From: Syntrophorhabdaceae bacterium PtaU1.Bin034
GTDB taxonomy: Bacteria > Desulfobacterota_G > Syntrophorhabdia > Syntrophorhabdales > WCHB1-27
Reading direction: 5' to 3'
Length of the DNA stretch: 61,944 bases
NCBI GenBank assembly: GCA_002067405.1
Contig: MVRP01000005.1
Coordinates: forward strand, 1 to 61,944
Below the pieces are notes generated by a model. The model was given only the letters and a program-made list of their open reading frames with translations. It was not told the DNA's origin and made no database searches. A program made the position numbers and the translations under genes. Positions 45,136 through 53,444 of the stretch are shown in pieces. Numbering within the stretch: the stretch's first letter is position 1; each line of letters opens with the position of its first letter.

Positions 45136-45164
45136 AGTATAAATCCAAGGGAAAAATTTATCAA
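45136..45164 (-). promoter_or_regulatory. Promoter of rex
   Basis: On the minus strand TTGATA (45159-45164) is followed after 17 bases by TATACT (45136-45141). The 5' leader would be about 37 bases. The -35 region is part of a direct repeat, gaaaaatttatcaa, present at 45151-45164 and 45214-45227 on the plus strand. Confidence 0.7.
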
Positions 45165-45180
45165 GCTTAAAAAGAGTTCT

Positions 45181-45381
45181 ATGGTCTATTGCCTTAGTGA
45201 GGGATGTGAAAGAGAAAAATTTATCAAAGCACTTGGTTCTGAAACCGGCCAGCTTACTGGGTTTGCTTTCCGCAACGAACAGCGTGAGCATTCCTGGCGG
45301 GACCAATGCCTGTTCATTATTGAAAACGAGATAAAAAAGGAAAAAGGTGTGAGAATTCTACACTCTCTGGTTGAGACCTAA
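45181..45381 (+). CDS. Possible small protein (weak)
   Basis: A 66-codon frame on the plus strand fills the gap between rex and dapB and runs 24 bases into dapB. Its composition (many Glu, Lys and Arg, for example EREKFIKALGSE) is protein-like, but I recognise no motif and the start has only a weak AAGAG upstream. Both neighbours are on the other strand. It may be chance coding potential of the rex promoter region. Confidence 0.2.
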   Translation: MVYCLSEGCEREKFIKALGSETGQLTGFAFRNEQREHSWRDQCLFIIENEIKKEKGVRILHSLVET

Positions 45382-46161
45382 TACATCGTTCATATCGAAG
45401 ATGCCACGCTCTTGTTTCACGATCCATTTGGCTGCCGCAAGGGCGCCCCGGGCAAAGTTGTCCCTGGAGTAGGCCCTATGAGTGATTTCAACCCTTTCGC
45501 CGATACCTGCGAAAAACACGGTATGTTCACCCACTGTATCCCCGCCTCTTACTGCGAAAACGCCTATTTCATCAAACTTTCGTTCACCTGTCATGCCGTT
45601 CCTGCCCGTAACTTCGGTCCAATTCCTCCCGGGATCGGCGTTCTCAATGACATCTCTCAGTCTTACCGCGGTCCCGCTCGGTGCATCCTTCTTCCATTTG
45701 TGATGAAGCTCGACGATTTCCGCGTCGTAGTCTGTTCCCAGAACCCGGGCGGCCCTTTCAACCAGGTTAAAGAGGAGGTTTACCCCTATGCTCATATTGG
45801 GTGATATTACCGCTCTCGCCTGCGCGGTATTCCTCATCTCCGCAAGCGCTTCAGAGGAGAAACCGGTCGTCCCGATAACTATCGCTTTACGTTTCGTTGC
45901 GGCAAGCCTGAAATTGCGCAAAGACGAGTTTGTCTCTGTAAAATCCACCACAACATCCGCATCGTCAATGGCGCTCTCCATATCGTCCTCTACGGGGAAG
46001 GACAGGCCCGGCCGGCCCTGGACGTCGAGCCTCTTACCTACAAGAGGGTGGTTCGCGGCTTCTATCACGTGAGTTATCCTGAATTCAGTGTCAAGGCTCG
46101 CAAGTTTGAGGATCGCCCCTCCCATTCGTCCGCATACCCCTGTTATAACCAACCGTACCAT
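45358..46161 (-). CDS. dapB: 4-hydroxy-tetrahydrodipicolinate reductase
   Basis: DapB reduces hydroxy-tetrahydrodipicolinate with NAD(P)H, the second step of the diaminopimelate/lysine pathway. The 267-residue protein has the nucleotide-binding start VITGVCGRMGGAILK, VVDFTETNSS near 70, GTTGFS near 97, NMSIGVNLL near 121 and the substrate signature HHKWKKDAPSGTA near 154. Length is normal. It is the last gene of the long minus-strand biosynthetic operon and follows dapA after 69 bases. Confidence 0.95.
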   Translation of the reverse strand: MVRLVITGVCGRMGGAILKLASLDTEFRITHVIEAANHPLVGKRLDVQGRPGLSFPVEDDMESAIDDADVVVDFTETNSSLRNFRLAATKRKAIVIGTTGFSSEALAEMRNTAQARAVISPNMSIGVNLLFNLVERAARVLGTDYDAEIVELHHKWKKDAPSGTAVRLRDVIENADPGRNWTEVTGRNGMTGERKFDEIGVFAVRGGDTVGEHTVFFAGIGERVEITHRAYSRDNFARGALAAAKWIVKQERGIFDMNDVLGLNQRV

Positions 46162-46230
46162 GTTACCTCCACGAGAGTGCGAAAGCCGTTATTGACTGCC
46201 TCTCTGTTCCTTGTCCAGCCTTGCTTGCTG

Positions 46231-47118
46231 CTATTCTCGCTTAAGCAGTCCGAAGTCCTTGAGAAGTCCCTTCAAATAATCTCTGTTGTTAGCCGCAAGA
46301 CCACACAGGGGGAGCCGGACCTCTTTCTCTATCATGTCCATGAAGTAAAGTGCTTCCTTAACCGGAACGGGATTTGTTTCGATGAACATGCCGTGAAAGA
46401 GAGGCATTAGTTCCACATGAAGGTTACGAGCTTTTTCAATGTCCTTCTCCTCAAGGAATGCGATGCCTAATGCCTTTACCTTGGCGGGCAAAATGTTTGA
46501 AACGACCGAAATCACTCCCGTCGCTCCAACCGTCATCATCGGCAGAAACAGGTTATCATCTCCGGAAAGGATGGTGAACCGGCCTTTGGTTAACTTGAAG
46601 ATGTCAGCCACCTGCTGCACCGATCCCGACGCCTCCTTAATTGCAACGATGTTCGGCACCTCGGAAAGCCTCGCCACAAGCTCCGGCAGCATGTTGATGC
46701 CTGTTCTCCCCGGCACGTTGTAGAGGACTAAGGGCAGATCCACATCTTCTGCCACTTTCTTGAAGTGCTGGTACATCCCTTCCTGACTGGGTTTGTTGTA
46801 ATAAGGGGCAACGACAAGGGCCGCATCCGCCCCAAGATTCTTCGCGATCTCCGTAAGCTCTATCGTTTCCTTGGTGCTGTTCGATCCCGTTCCCGCAATT
46901 ACGGGTATCCTTTTGCGAGCCCACTTAACCGTAAGCTCTATCACCCTTTCGTGTTCTTCGTAGGACAGGGTCGCAGCTTCTCCGGTGCTTCCACATGGGA
47001 TCAAACCGTCGATGCCTTCTTCGATCTGAAATTCCACAAGCCTCTTCAGCGCATCCTCATCTATAGCCCCATCCTTAAAAGGCGTAGCGAGCGCCGTATG
47101 TGTCCCTTGCAGCTTCAT
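46231..47118 (-). CDS. dapA: 4-hydroxy-tetrahydrodipicolinate synthase
   Basis: DapA condenses pyruvate with aspartate semialdehyde, the committed step of diaminopimelate synthesis. The 295-residue protein shows TALATPFKDGAID at the start, PCGSTGEAATLS near 41, the catalytic Tyr in LYNVPGRTG near 133 and the Schiff-base Lys in VAIKEASG near 161. I chose the ATG at 47118 because GGAGAG lies just upstream and the family start is MxxxGTHTALATPF. It is 16 bases after dapF in the operon. Confidence 0.96.
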   Translation of the reverse strand: MKLQGTHTALATPFKDGAIDEDALKRLVEFQIEEGIDGLIPCGSTGEAATLSYEEHERVIELTVKWARKRIPVIAGTGSNSTKETIELTEIAKNLGADAALVVAPYYNKPSQEGMYQHFKKVAEDVDLPLVLYNVPGRTGINMLPELVARLSEVPNIVAIKEASGSVQQVADIFKLTKGRFTILSGDDNLFLPMMTVGATGVISVVSNILPAKVKALGIAFLEEKDIEKARNLHVELMPLFHGMFIETNPVPVKEALYFMDMIEKEVRLPLCGLAANNRDYLKGLLKDFGLLKRE

Positions 47119-47134
47119 AGTCTCTCCTTTTCTT

Positions 47135-47956
47135 TCACCCTTCTTTCCATTCAAGTGCTTCCGGCCAGAGAGTGCCCGAATAGATGATGCGGGCGCTTCC
47201 TTCCAGGTAAACCTCTTCGTTTATGTAGACGCGAATGATTTCGCCGCCTCTCGTCCAGATATTGACGACATCTCCGGTGAGCCCTTTCTCTTTGAGCACC
47301 ACGCCGGTCGCCACGGCCCCGGTCCCGCACGCATACGTCTCTCCTTCAACGCCGCGCTCGTACGTCCTGATCTTGATATTCTCCCTATCCATTATTTCCA
47401 CAAAATCGACGTTCGTTCCCTTGGGAAAGGACTTGTGGTATCGCACCATTCTTCCCAGTTCCTCCACGGGGGCCCTGTCAACGTGGTCGGTAATGAGAAT
47501 GGCGTGAGGCACGCCGGTATTTACACTGCTTACGGACAGTTCCCTGTTGTCCAGGCGTATCGGATAGTCGAGCTTCAGCTCGGTTGGTCTCGTGAGCTGA
47601 AGTTTTACCTTTCCGCCGGGATCTACCTCGGCTTTCATGGTGCCTGCAAGGGTGCCAAAGGCCATATGCTGCCCTGCAATACCCTTTACATGGGCGAATC
47701 GCGCCGCACATCTCCCGCCATTCCCGCACATCTCGGCTTCCGATCCGTCGGCATTATAGAAGCGCCACGTAAAATCAAGGGATTCCGACTTCTCTATAAG
47801 AATCACCCCGTCTGCCCCGACCGAGTGTCTTCTCTCGCATACCCTGGTGACAAAACTTTTGATATCAGGGAAGAGACCGTCGACCGTCTTCTCTCTGTTA
47901 TCGATCATGATAAAATCGTTGCCGCTTGCGCTCATTTTAAGAAAATGAAGATCCAT
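47135..47956 (-). CDS. dapF: Diaminopimelate epimerase
   Basis: DapF converts LL- to meso-diaminopimelate for peptidoglycan and lysine. The 273-residue enzyme keeps both catalytic cysteines, in EMCGNGGRCAARF near residue 76 and YACGTGAVATG near 217, and the start FLKMSASGNDFIMID. The ATG at 47956 follows GGAGGTA. It begins one base after lysA, its functional neighbour, which uses the meso product. Confidence 0.95.
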   Translation of the reverse strand: MDLHFLKMSASGNDFIMIDNREKTVDGLFPDIKSFVTRVCERRHSVGADGVILIEKSESLDFTWRFYNADGSEAEMCGNGGRCAARFAHVKGIAGQHMAFGTLAGTMKAEVDPGGKVKLQLTRPTELKLDYPIRLDNRELSVSSVNTGVPHAILITDHVDRAPVEELGRMVRYHKSFPKGTNVDFVEIMDRENIKIRTYERGVEGETYACGTGAVATGVVLKEKGLTGDVVNIWTRGGEIIRVYINEEVYLEGSARIIYSGTLWPEALEWKEG

Positions 47957-47957
47957 G

Positions 47958-49217
47958 CTATACCTCCAGGAACCCCGGGATCGTTTCGCCTCTGACAAGG
48001 TCCCTGTGGGTCTCTCTCTTTCTGATTACGAAGAAATCTTCTCCTTTGACAAGGACTTCGGGCACGCGGGGTCGAGAATTATAGTTGGATGACATGGTGA
48101 AGCCGTATGCCCCGGCGCCCATGACAGCAAGAAGCGCCCCGGGCTCGACATTCGCGAGTTTCCTGTCCTTGGCGAAAAAATCCCCTGATTCGCATATGGG
48201 GCCAACCACGTCAACCTTGATCTTTTTCTTCTTTCCCGGCACTACCGGCAGGATCTCATGGTAGGCATCGTAAAAAGCGGGGCGCACAAGGTCGTTCATT
48301 GCACCGTCGACCACGTAGAAGGTCTTTTCAGGAGTTTTTTTGACATACAGCAGCTTGGTGACAAAAATGCCGCTATTCCCGACTATCACTCTGCCCGGTT
48401 CCAGGATCAGGGTAAGCCCTGTTCCTTCGAGCTCTTTCTCTATGGCCCCGGCATACTCCTCCGGGTGAGGCGGCAATTCATCTCTATAGGTGATTCCCAG
48501 GCCTCCGCCGATATCCATATAGTGGAGAGCAATGCCGCTAGATGCGAGCTCCGAAACCATCTTTTTCAGTGACCGCACAGCTTCGATAAAGGGCGGTATC
48601 TCAGTAATCTGAGAGCCGATATGGGAAGATATGCCAACGGGGGTGAGATATTCCGACTTCTTTATCTCGTCGTAAAGCCTGCGGGCATCGGCCCACAGGA
48701 TACCGAATTTGTTCCTTCTGAGGCCTGTCGTGATGTAGGGGTGCGTTTTTGCGTCGATCTCGGGATTTACCCTGATCGACACGGGAACAGCTTTCCGCAT
48801 CTTCTTCCCTATTGCTGCGATCAGCTGGAGCTCGCCCTCGGATTCTATATTGATCATGGCGATGCCGGTCTTGACCGCGTAGCTGATCTCTTCCTCTGTC
48901 TTGCCCACACCGGAGTAGACTATTCTCTCCGGCGGTACGGATGCGCGAAGGGCTGCGAATAATTCACCGCCCGACACGATGTCCGCCCCGCCGCCCAGCC
49001 CGGCCATCAGCCTCAGAAGGGCGATATTCGTGTTTGCCTTGCAGGAATAACAGGTGATGTGCGGAATGCGTGCAAAGGCACGGTCAAACACCAGAAAGTG
49101 ACGCTTGAGGGTAGCATAGCTGTAGACATAGAGCGGCGTGCCGGCCGTCTTTGCTATCTTCTCGATGGAAATATCCTCTGCGTGTAGCGTGCCGTCTTTG
49201 TAAGTGAAATCGTTCAT
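47958..49217 (-). CDS. lysA: Diaminopimelate decarboxylase
   Basis: LysA is the PLP enzyme that decarboxylates meso-diaminopimelate to L-lysine. The 419-residue protein has the PLP Lys in YSCKANTN near residue 58, HIGSQI near 203, GGGLGI near 237, EPGRVIVGNSG near 281 and the active-site Cys in CESGDFF near 347. Length is standard. It follows a lipoprotein gene by two bases and precedes dapF by one base, well inside the operon. Confidence 0.96.
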   Translation of the reverse strand: MNDFTYKDGTLHAEDISIEKIAKTAGTPLYVYSYATLKRHFLVFDRAFARIPHITCYSCKANTNIALLRLMAGLGGGADIVSGGELFAALRASVPPERIVYSGVGKTEEEISYAVKTGIAMINIESEGELQLIAAIGKKMRKAVPVSIRVNPEIDAKTHPYITTGLRRNKFGILWADARRLYDEIKKSEYLTPVGISSHIGSQITEIPPFIEAVRSLKKMVSELASSGIALHYMDIGGGLGITYRDELPPHPEEYAGAIEKELEGTGLTLILEPGRVIVGNSGIFVTKLLYVKKTPEKTFYVVDGAMNDLVRPAFYDAYHEILPVVPGKKKKIKVDVVGPICESGDFFAKDRKLANVEPGALLAVMGAGAYGFTMSSNYNSRPRVPEVLVKGEDFFVIRKRETHRDLVRGETIPGFLEV

Positions 49218-49219
49218 GC

Positions 49220-50212
49220 CTATTCCTTCAGTATGATAATCTGCTCCCGTGAGGGACCACTCTCGTTTCCTGATTTATCGACCGCTGTTATATGGTAAGA
49301 CACGTACCGCAGCCCTGCCCCCGGTTTCGCATCCAGGAAATGCGTATCCAATACCGGGCTTTGATTGGCCTTTTCCGGCTTTCCGGCAACAATCCGGTAG
49401 ACATTGTATCCGGCAACGTCGTTCTCGTCGTTTGCTGTCCAGGACAGGAAAACGCCTCCGTCTTTTTTGCTTAGAACAAGGCCTCTGGGTGGCTCGGGGG
49501 GTGTCATATCCCGTGGTGTTGCCGAAGCGGCTGTCCCCTCTCCTTCGTACGGAATATTGTTTTCAATCCGTACAGCCCTCACCTCGTACTTGTATTGCGT
49601 TCCGTTCCGCAGGTTCCCGTCGGTAAAACTCGATGAGGAAAGGGGAGACGGATTGGCCGGGGAGAGGGGGTAGATGTCGTTTTCCCACCGGTAGATATTG
49701 TAAACAAGCTCGTTCTCTTTTTCCCAGGATATGGTGATCTTCGAATCTTCGCCTTTTGCGGTAACGTTTTTCGGCGGATCCGGCGTCCTTAGCCACCTGA
49801 TGGAAAAGACATTTGACCCATCAGTCTGAATACCACGGCTGTTGAACGGAAAAACGCGGTATCCGTACTCAAAACCTTCTCGAAGATCGTTGTCGTACGT
49901 GTAAAGCCTCCCGTTCCGTATCGTGTAGCCCCGGTTATCGGTCAGCCGAATGTCCTTCCAGCGCTCAAACCCACCCGCGCAGCCCCCGCAGTTTTTCATG
50001 ATGGTGAATCCCGCCAGGTCCTTCACGTCCGTACCGTCCATGTTTTTCGTGGGTATCGTGAAAGAAATGAGCAGAACCCTGTCCCGTACGTCTCCCCTCA
50101 GGTCGTTGACAGGGGTCGGCGTAGGCAGTCCTTTTGGCATGGGATCGCCTTTTTTCCCGCACCCAACGAGCGCAAGGAGTACAAGACTAAAGACCAAGAT
50201 ATGCTTTTTCAT
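49220..50212 (-). CDS. Fibronectin type III lipoprotein of the lysine operon
   Basis: The 330-residue protein has a lipoprotein signal peptide (LALVGC, Cys near residue 17) followed by two fibronectin type III-like domains (about 130-230 and 235-328), with paired PPxNVTAKGEDSKITISW-type and PPRGLVLSKKDGGVFLSW-type starts. It is a surface or periplasmic scaffold or binding protein of unknown ligand. Its ATG lies 26 bases inside the end of argH and its stop is two bases before lysA, so it is co-translated with amino-acid genes although it has no metabolic motif. The same arrangement occurs in related genomes as far as I recall, but I cannot verify this here. Confidence 0.8.
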   Translation of the reverse strand: MKKHILVFSLVLLALVGCGKKGDPMPKGLPTPTPVNDLRGDVRDRVLLISFTIPTKNMDGTDVKDLAGFTIMKNCGGCAGGFERWKDIRLTDNRGYTIRNGRLYTYDNDLREGFEYGYRVFPFNSRGIQTDGSNVFSIRWLRTPDPPKNVTAKGEDSKITISWEKENELVYNIYRWENDIYPLSPANPSPLSSSSFTDGNLRNGTQYKYEVRAVRIENNIPYEGEGTAASATPRDMTPPEPPRGLVLSKKDGGVFLSWTANDENDVAGYNVYRIVAGKPEKANQSPVLDTHFLDAKPGAGLRYVSYHITAVDKSGNESGPSREQIIILKE

Positions 50213-51560
50213 TTTTAATCTGTTTCTCGACCTCGGCGAAGCTTGCTCCGCCCGGAGTCTTCCGATTGTTGACCACATTGTGAGGGTTTATGTAATCGAA
50301 AACCGTGTTGTCGAAAACGTCCGAATAATTCTGCATCTCGTCCGGACTCATCTGCCAGAGATACTTCTTTTCTCCCTCACATGCCTTCACCATCGCCCCT
50401 ACGATGTGGTGTGCTTCCCTAAAGGGCACGCCCTTTGCCGAAAGGTATTCGGCCATCTCCACGGCGGGCATGAAGCTTCTCGTCACCGCCCTTTCCATAT
50501 TATCCTTGTTAATGGAAAGCCCTTGGACAGCCAGGGTCATCACCTCCAATGCATCCTGTGCCGTAGCAATGCCTTGAAAGAGCGGTTCTTTATCTTCCTG
50601 CAAATCCCTGTTATACGTTGAGGGCAAACCCTTCATCAGAGAGAACATGCCGAAGAGGCCGCCTATCGACCGGGACGCCTTGCCCCTGATCAATTCGAGG
50701 GCATCAGGGTTCTTCTTATGTGGCATGAGGCTGCTTCCGGTGCAGAGGCCGTCGGGCAGGTCCAGGAACGAATATTCTTCTGTCGAAAAGAGGATCAGGT
50801 CCTCAGAGAGCTTGCTCAAATGTATCATGATCATGCTTGTGCAGTACAGGGTATCGAGAACGAAATCGCGATCCGATGCGGCGTCCATGCTGTTTTCCGA
50901 TATCCTCGAAAAACCGAGCCGTTCCCGCAAGAATTCCCGGTCTATGGGGAGGGTCGAGCCGGCCAATGCCCCGCTCCCGAGCGGCATTGCATCCATTCTC
51001 GAGCGGGCCTCAGAGATCCTCTCCCGGTCCCTCTTGAAGGTGTAGTAGTAAGAAAGAAGATAATGGGCAAAAGGTACTACCTGGGCCCTTCTGGTATGGG
51101 TATATCCGGCCATGATCGCCGATTTTTCCGCCTCGGCCTTTGTCAACACGGCTTCAAGAAAGGTTTTTAGGAGACTGTCGAGGCGGGCCAACTCTTCTTT
51201 CGCGTACATCCTGGTGTCGAGCGAAACCTGTTCGTTCCTGCTGCGGCCCGTGTGCAGCTTTTTCCCCAGCTCTCCGATCTTCTCGATGAGCCGATGTTCT
51301 ACGTGCATGTGGATGTCTTCGAGGTCATCCCGGAATTCCAGTTCGCCGTTCTCTATCTCCGCCTCTATTTCCCGAAGCGCCCCGATTATCAGCACATTCT
51401 CGTCCCTGCTCAAAATTCCTATCCGGGCCAACATTTCGGCATAGGCGATGCTTCCTTCTATATCGTAACGAAAAAGACGCCAGTCAACTCGTATAGAGGA
51501 GCTGAACCGCTCCATGACCGGCTCGGTCGTGCCGCTGAACCTCCCGCTCCATGCCTTCAT
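50187..51560 (-). CDS. argH: Argininosuccinate lyase
   Basis: ArgH splits argininosuccinate into arginine and fumarate, the last arginine step. The 457-residue protein has the fumarase/lyase superfamily regions SRNEQVSLDTRMY near 108, TRRAQVVPFAHYLLSY near 157 and the signature GSSLMPHKKNPDALEL near 275 with its catalytic Ser. Length is typical. Its start overlaps the yggS stop by four bases, placing arginine and lysine synthesis in one transcript. argG is not in the window. Confidence 0.95.
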   Translation of the reverse strand: MKAWSGRFSGTTEPVMERFSSSIRVDWRLFRYDIEGSIAYAEMLARIGILSRDENVLIIGALREIEAEIENGELEFRDDLEDIHMHVEHRLIEKIGELGKKLHTGRSRNEQVSLDTRMYAKEELARLDSLLKTFLEAVLTKAEAEKSAIMAGYTHTRRAQVVPFAHYLLSYYYTFKRDRERISEARSRMDAMPLGSGALAGSTLPIDREFLRERLGFSRISENSMDAASDRDFVLDTLYCTSMIMIHLSKLSEDLILFSTEEYSFLDLPDGLCTGSSLMPHKKNPDALELIRGKASRSIGGLFGMFSLMKGLPSTYNRDLQEDKEPLFQGIATAQDALEVMTLAVQGLSINKDNMERAVTRSFMPAVEMAEYLSAKGVPFREAHHIVGAMVKACEGEKKYLWQMSPDEMQNYSDVFDNTVFDYINPHNVVNNRKTPGGASFAEVEKQIKNEKAYLGL

Positions 51561-52228
51561 GATCGCTCACCGAATATGGCAGTGCCGATGCGGACCATCG
51601 TAGCTCCTTCCTCAATAGCCACCTGGAAGTCGGAGGACATCCCCATGGATAATTCATTCATTTTCAGGCCGAACTCCTTGTTCATAGCTTCAAGGAACTC
51701 TCGAAGGGCCTTAAAGTAGGGACGTGCCTCTTCCGGGTCTTCAGCAAGAGGCGGCACGGTCATCAGTCCGAGTGGTTTCAGGTGCTTCAGCCTGTCCATT
51801 TTTTCCAGCATATATCTCAGGCCGTCTTTTGTTGCCCCGTGCTTCTGAGACTCACCTGAGACGTTAACCTCGAAGAGTATCGAGAGTTCTCGTTCATACC
51901 GGTCGAGACTTTCGAGAAGCTCCCAACGATCGATAGAGTGAACATAATCGAATAACTTCACGATGTATTTGATCTTGTTCGCCTGCACGTGGCCGATCAT
52001 GTGCCAGGTCAGCCCCGGTTCCATCGTCTCTATTTTCTTGCGTGCTTCCTGCACGTAGTTTTCGCCGAAATCCTTTATACCCAAAGCTGCGGCCTCGCGT
52101 ATCCTTCCTGCATCGACCCTTTTTGTCACTGCCACGAGTCGCACCTGTTCTGCCGGTCGACCTACTTTTTGGCAGGCGGCGAGTATCTTATCCTGTATTT
52201 CGCTGATCGACGTCTTTATATTGTTCAC
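51557..52228 (-). CDS. PLP homeostasis protein, YggS/PLPBP family
   Basis: The 223-residue protein is a YggS-type PLP-binding protein that buffers pyridoxal phosphate and influences amino-acid metabolism. It keeps the PLP Lys in LVAVTKRVDAG near residue 34, FGENYVQEA near 53, HMIGHVQANKI near 75 and the C-terminal MVRIGTAIFG. Its start overlaps maf and its end overlaps argH, each by four bases. Its place beside a PLP decarboxylase gene in the same operon fits the role. Confidence 0.92.
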   Translation of the reverse strand: MNNIKTSISEIQDKILAACQKVGRPAEQVRLVAVTKRVDAGRIREAAALGIKDFGENYVQEARKKIETMEPGLTWHMIGHVQANKIKYIVKLFDYVHSIDRWELLESLDRYERELSILFEVNVSGESQKHGATKDGLRYMLEKMDRLKHLKPLGLMTVPPLAEDPEEARPYFKALREFLEAMNKEFGLKMNELSMGMSSDFQVAIEEGATMVRIGTAIFGERS

Positions 52229-52815
52229 GAAAGGATGCCCAGGGATAGAAGGACTTCTGTGATTTCGCAGATGGGAAGGCCGACCACATTGGTGTAGGAA
52301 CCCTTTATTTCCTTCACCATATAACCGCCCTTTCCCTGTACTGCATAGGACCCGGCCTTGTCAAAAGGCTCGGAGGTCTTGATATACTTTGCTATCTCCT
52401 CGTCCGTCAGATCTTTGATAAACACTTTTGTCTCGGCAACATCCTGATAAATGACCTGCTTCGACATATTGAGCACGCAGTACCCGGTGTACACCTTGTG
52501 CCAGTTGCCTCTGAGCCTCTTCAGCATCGAGACTGCGTCCTTCTCCGTCTTCGGCTTGCCCAACACTTTTCCTTTCAGGACAACGATCGTGTCCGCCCCG
52601 ATGATCCATTTATCCGGAAAAAGGTTCCCTACCTTTTGTGCCTTTTCGTAGGCAACCCTCAGCGCATAATCCTTGGGCGATTCATAAGGTTTTCTGCTTT
52701 CGTCAATGTCGGGCGGGATAATGGAGAAAGATACGCCGAGAGTTCTCATGATATCTATTCTTCTTGTCGACTCGCTTGCGAGGACGATAGCATTCTCATC
52801 TTTTACTTGAAACAT
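52225..52815 (-). CDS. maf: Maf-family nucleotide pyrophosphatase
   Basis: The 196-residue protein carries the Maf motifs LASESTRRIDIM near residue 12, ESRKPYESPKDYALRVAYEKA near 40 (key residues E-S-R-P), GADTIVV near 75 and DKAGSYAVQGKGG near 152. Maf proteins hydrolyse nucleoside triphosphates, often modified ones, and have been linked to septum formation. It is the first gene of the operon maf-yggS-argH-lipoprotein-lysA-dapF-dapA-dapB and is divergent from cutA. Confidence 0.92.
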   Translation of the reverse strand: MFQVKDENAIVLASESTRRIDIMRTLGVSFSIIPPDIDESRKPYESPKDYALRVAYEKAQKVGNLFPDKWIIGADTIVVLKGKVLGKPKTEKDAVSMLKRLRGNWHKVYTGYCVLNMSKQVIYQDVAETKVFIKDLTDEEIAKYIKTSEPFDKAGSYAVQGKGGYMVKEIKGSYTNVVGLPICEITEVLLSLGILS

Positions 52816-53061
52816 CTTAAAAAAATAATATGAAATCTCTTGTATTTCAAGTTAAATATGAGAAGGGCGACATGAGAAGCGGAAGGGAGTGCACAATAAG
52901 ATACGCTGTTGCGTGCCGTTCCCGGTTCACTTTTTGGAAGAATCCTTCTGCTGACACAATGCGCTGAGGCCTTGTGGGTCTTATAATAATTTCAATCGGA
53001 AGGAGAGGAGAATAGAGCTGCCGGGGCTGCCCGTCGGTGCTCAGGCAGGTCATCCAGAACG

Positions 53062-53382
53062 ATGACGATGATCAATATCATAACTACCGTTGACCGCAGA
53101 GAAACCCTGGAGAGCATAGGAAGAGTGCTTTTGGAGAAAAGGCTTGTCGCATGCCTTCAGATTGTCGGGCCGATCAAAAGCGTGTATTGGTGGAAAGGAC
53201 GCCTTGAAGAGGCCGAGGAATGGATGGGAGTACTGAAGACAAGGACGGAGCTGTATAAAGACGTTGAAAAGGCAATAAAGGCGCTTCATCCGTATGAGGT
53301 GCCCGAGATAGAAGCGGTAGAGGGGGATAAAGTGCTGCCTGCTTACCACAAATGGGTTATCGACGAGACAACTTCCGAGTAA
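53062..53382 (+). CDS. cutA: Divalent-cation tolerance protein CutA
   Basis: The 106-residue protein matches CutA1 along its length: ITTVDRRETLESIGR, the Cys-containing RLVACLQIVGPIKSVYWWKG near residue 35 (key residues C and WW), LKTRTELY near 62 and HPYEVPEI near 79. CutA forms very stable trimers and is associated with metal tolerance; its exact role is unclear. Two ATGs (53062 and 53068) are possible. It stands 62 bases ahead of the flavodiiron gene. Confidence 0.92.
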   Translation: MTMINIITTVDRRETLESIGRVLLEKRLVACLQIVGPIKSVYWWKGRLEEAEEWMGVLKTRTELYKDVEKAIKALHPYEVPEIEAVEGDKVLPAYHKWVIDETTSE

Positions 53383-53444
53383 CAGCGCTATCAAACAAAC
53401 AATAGTGACGTTAAAACTCTGGTAAGGCGGAAAGGAGAATGACA

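Noticed and set aside
52873..52971. Short plus-strand frame between maf and cutA
   Set aside because: About 32 codons, no ribosome binding site, Arg/Cys-rich, no conservation evidence available.
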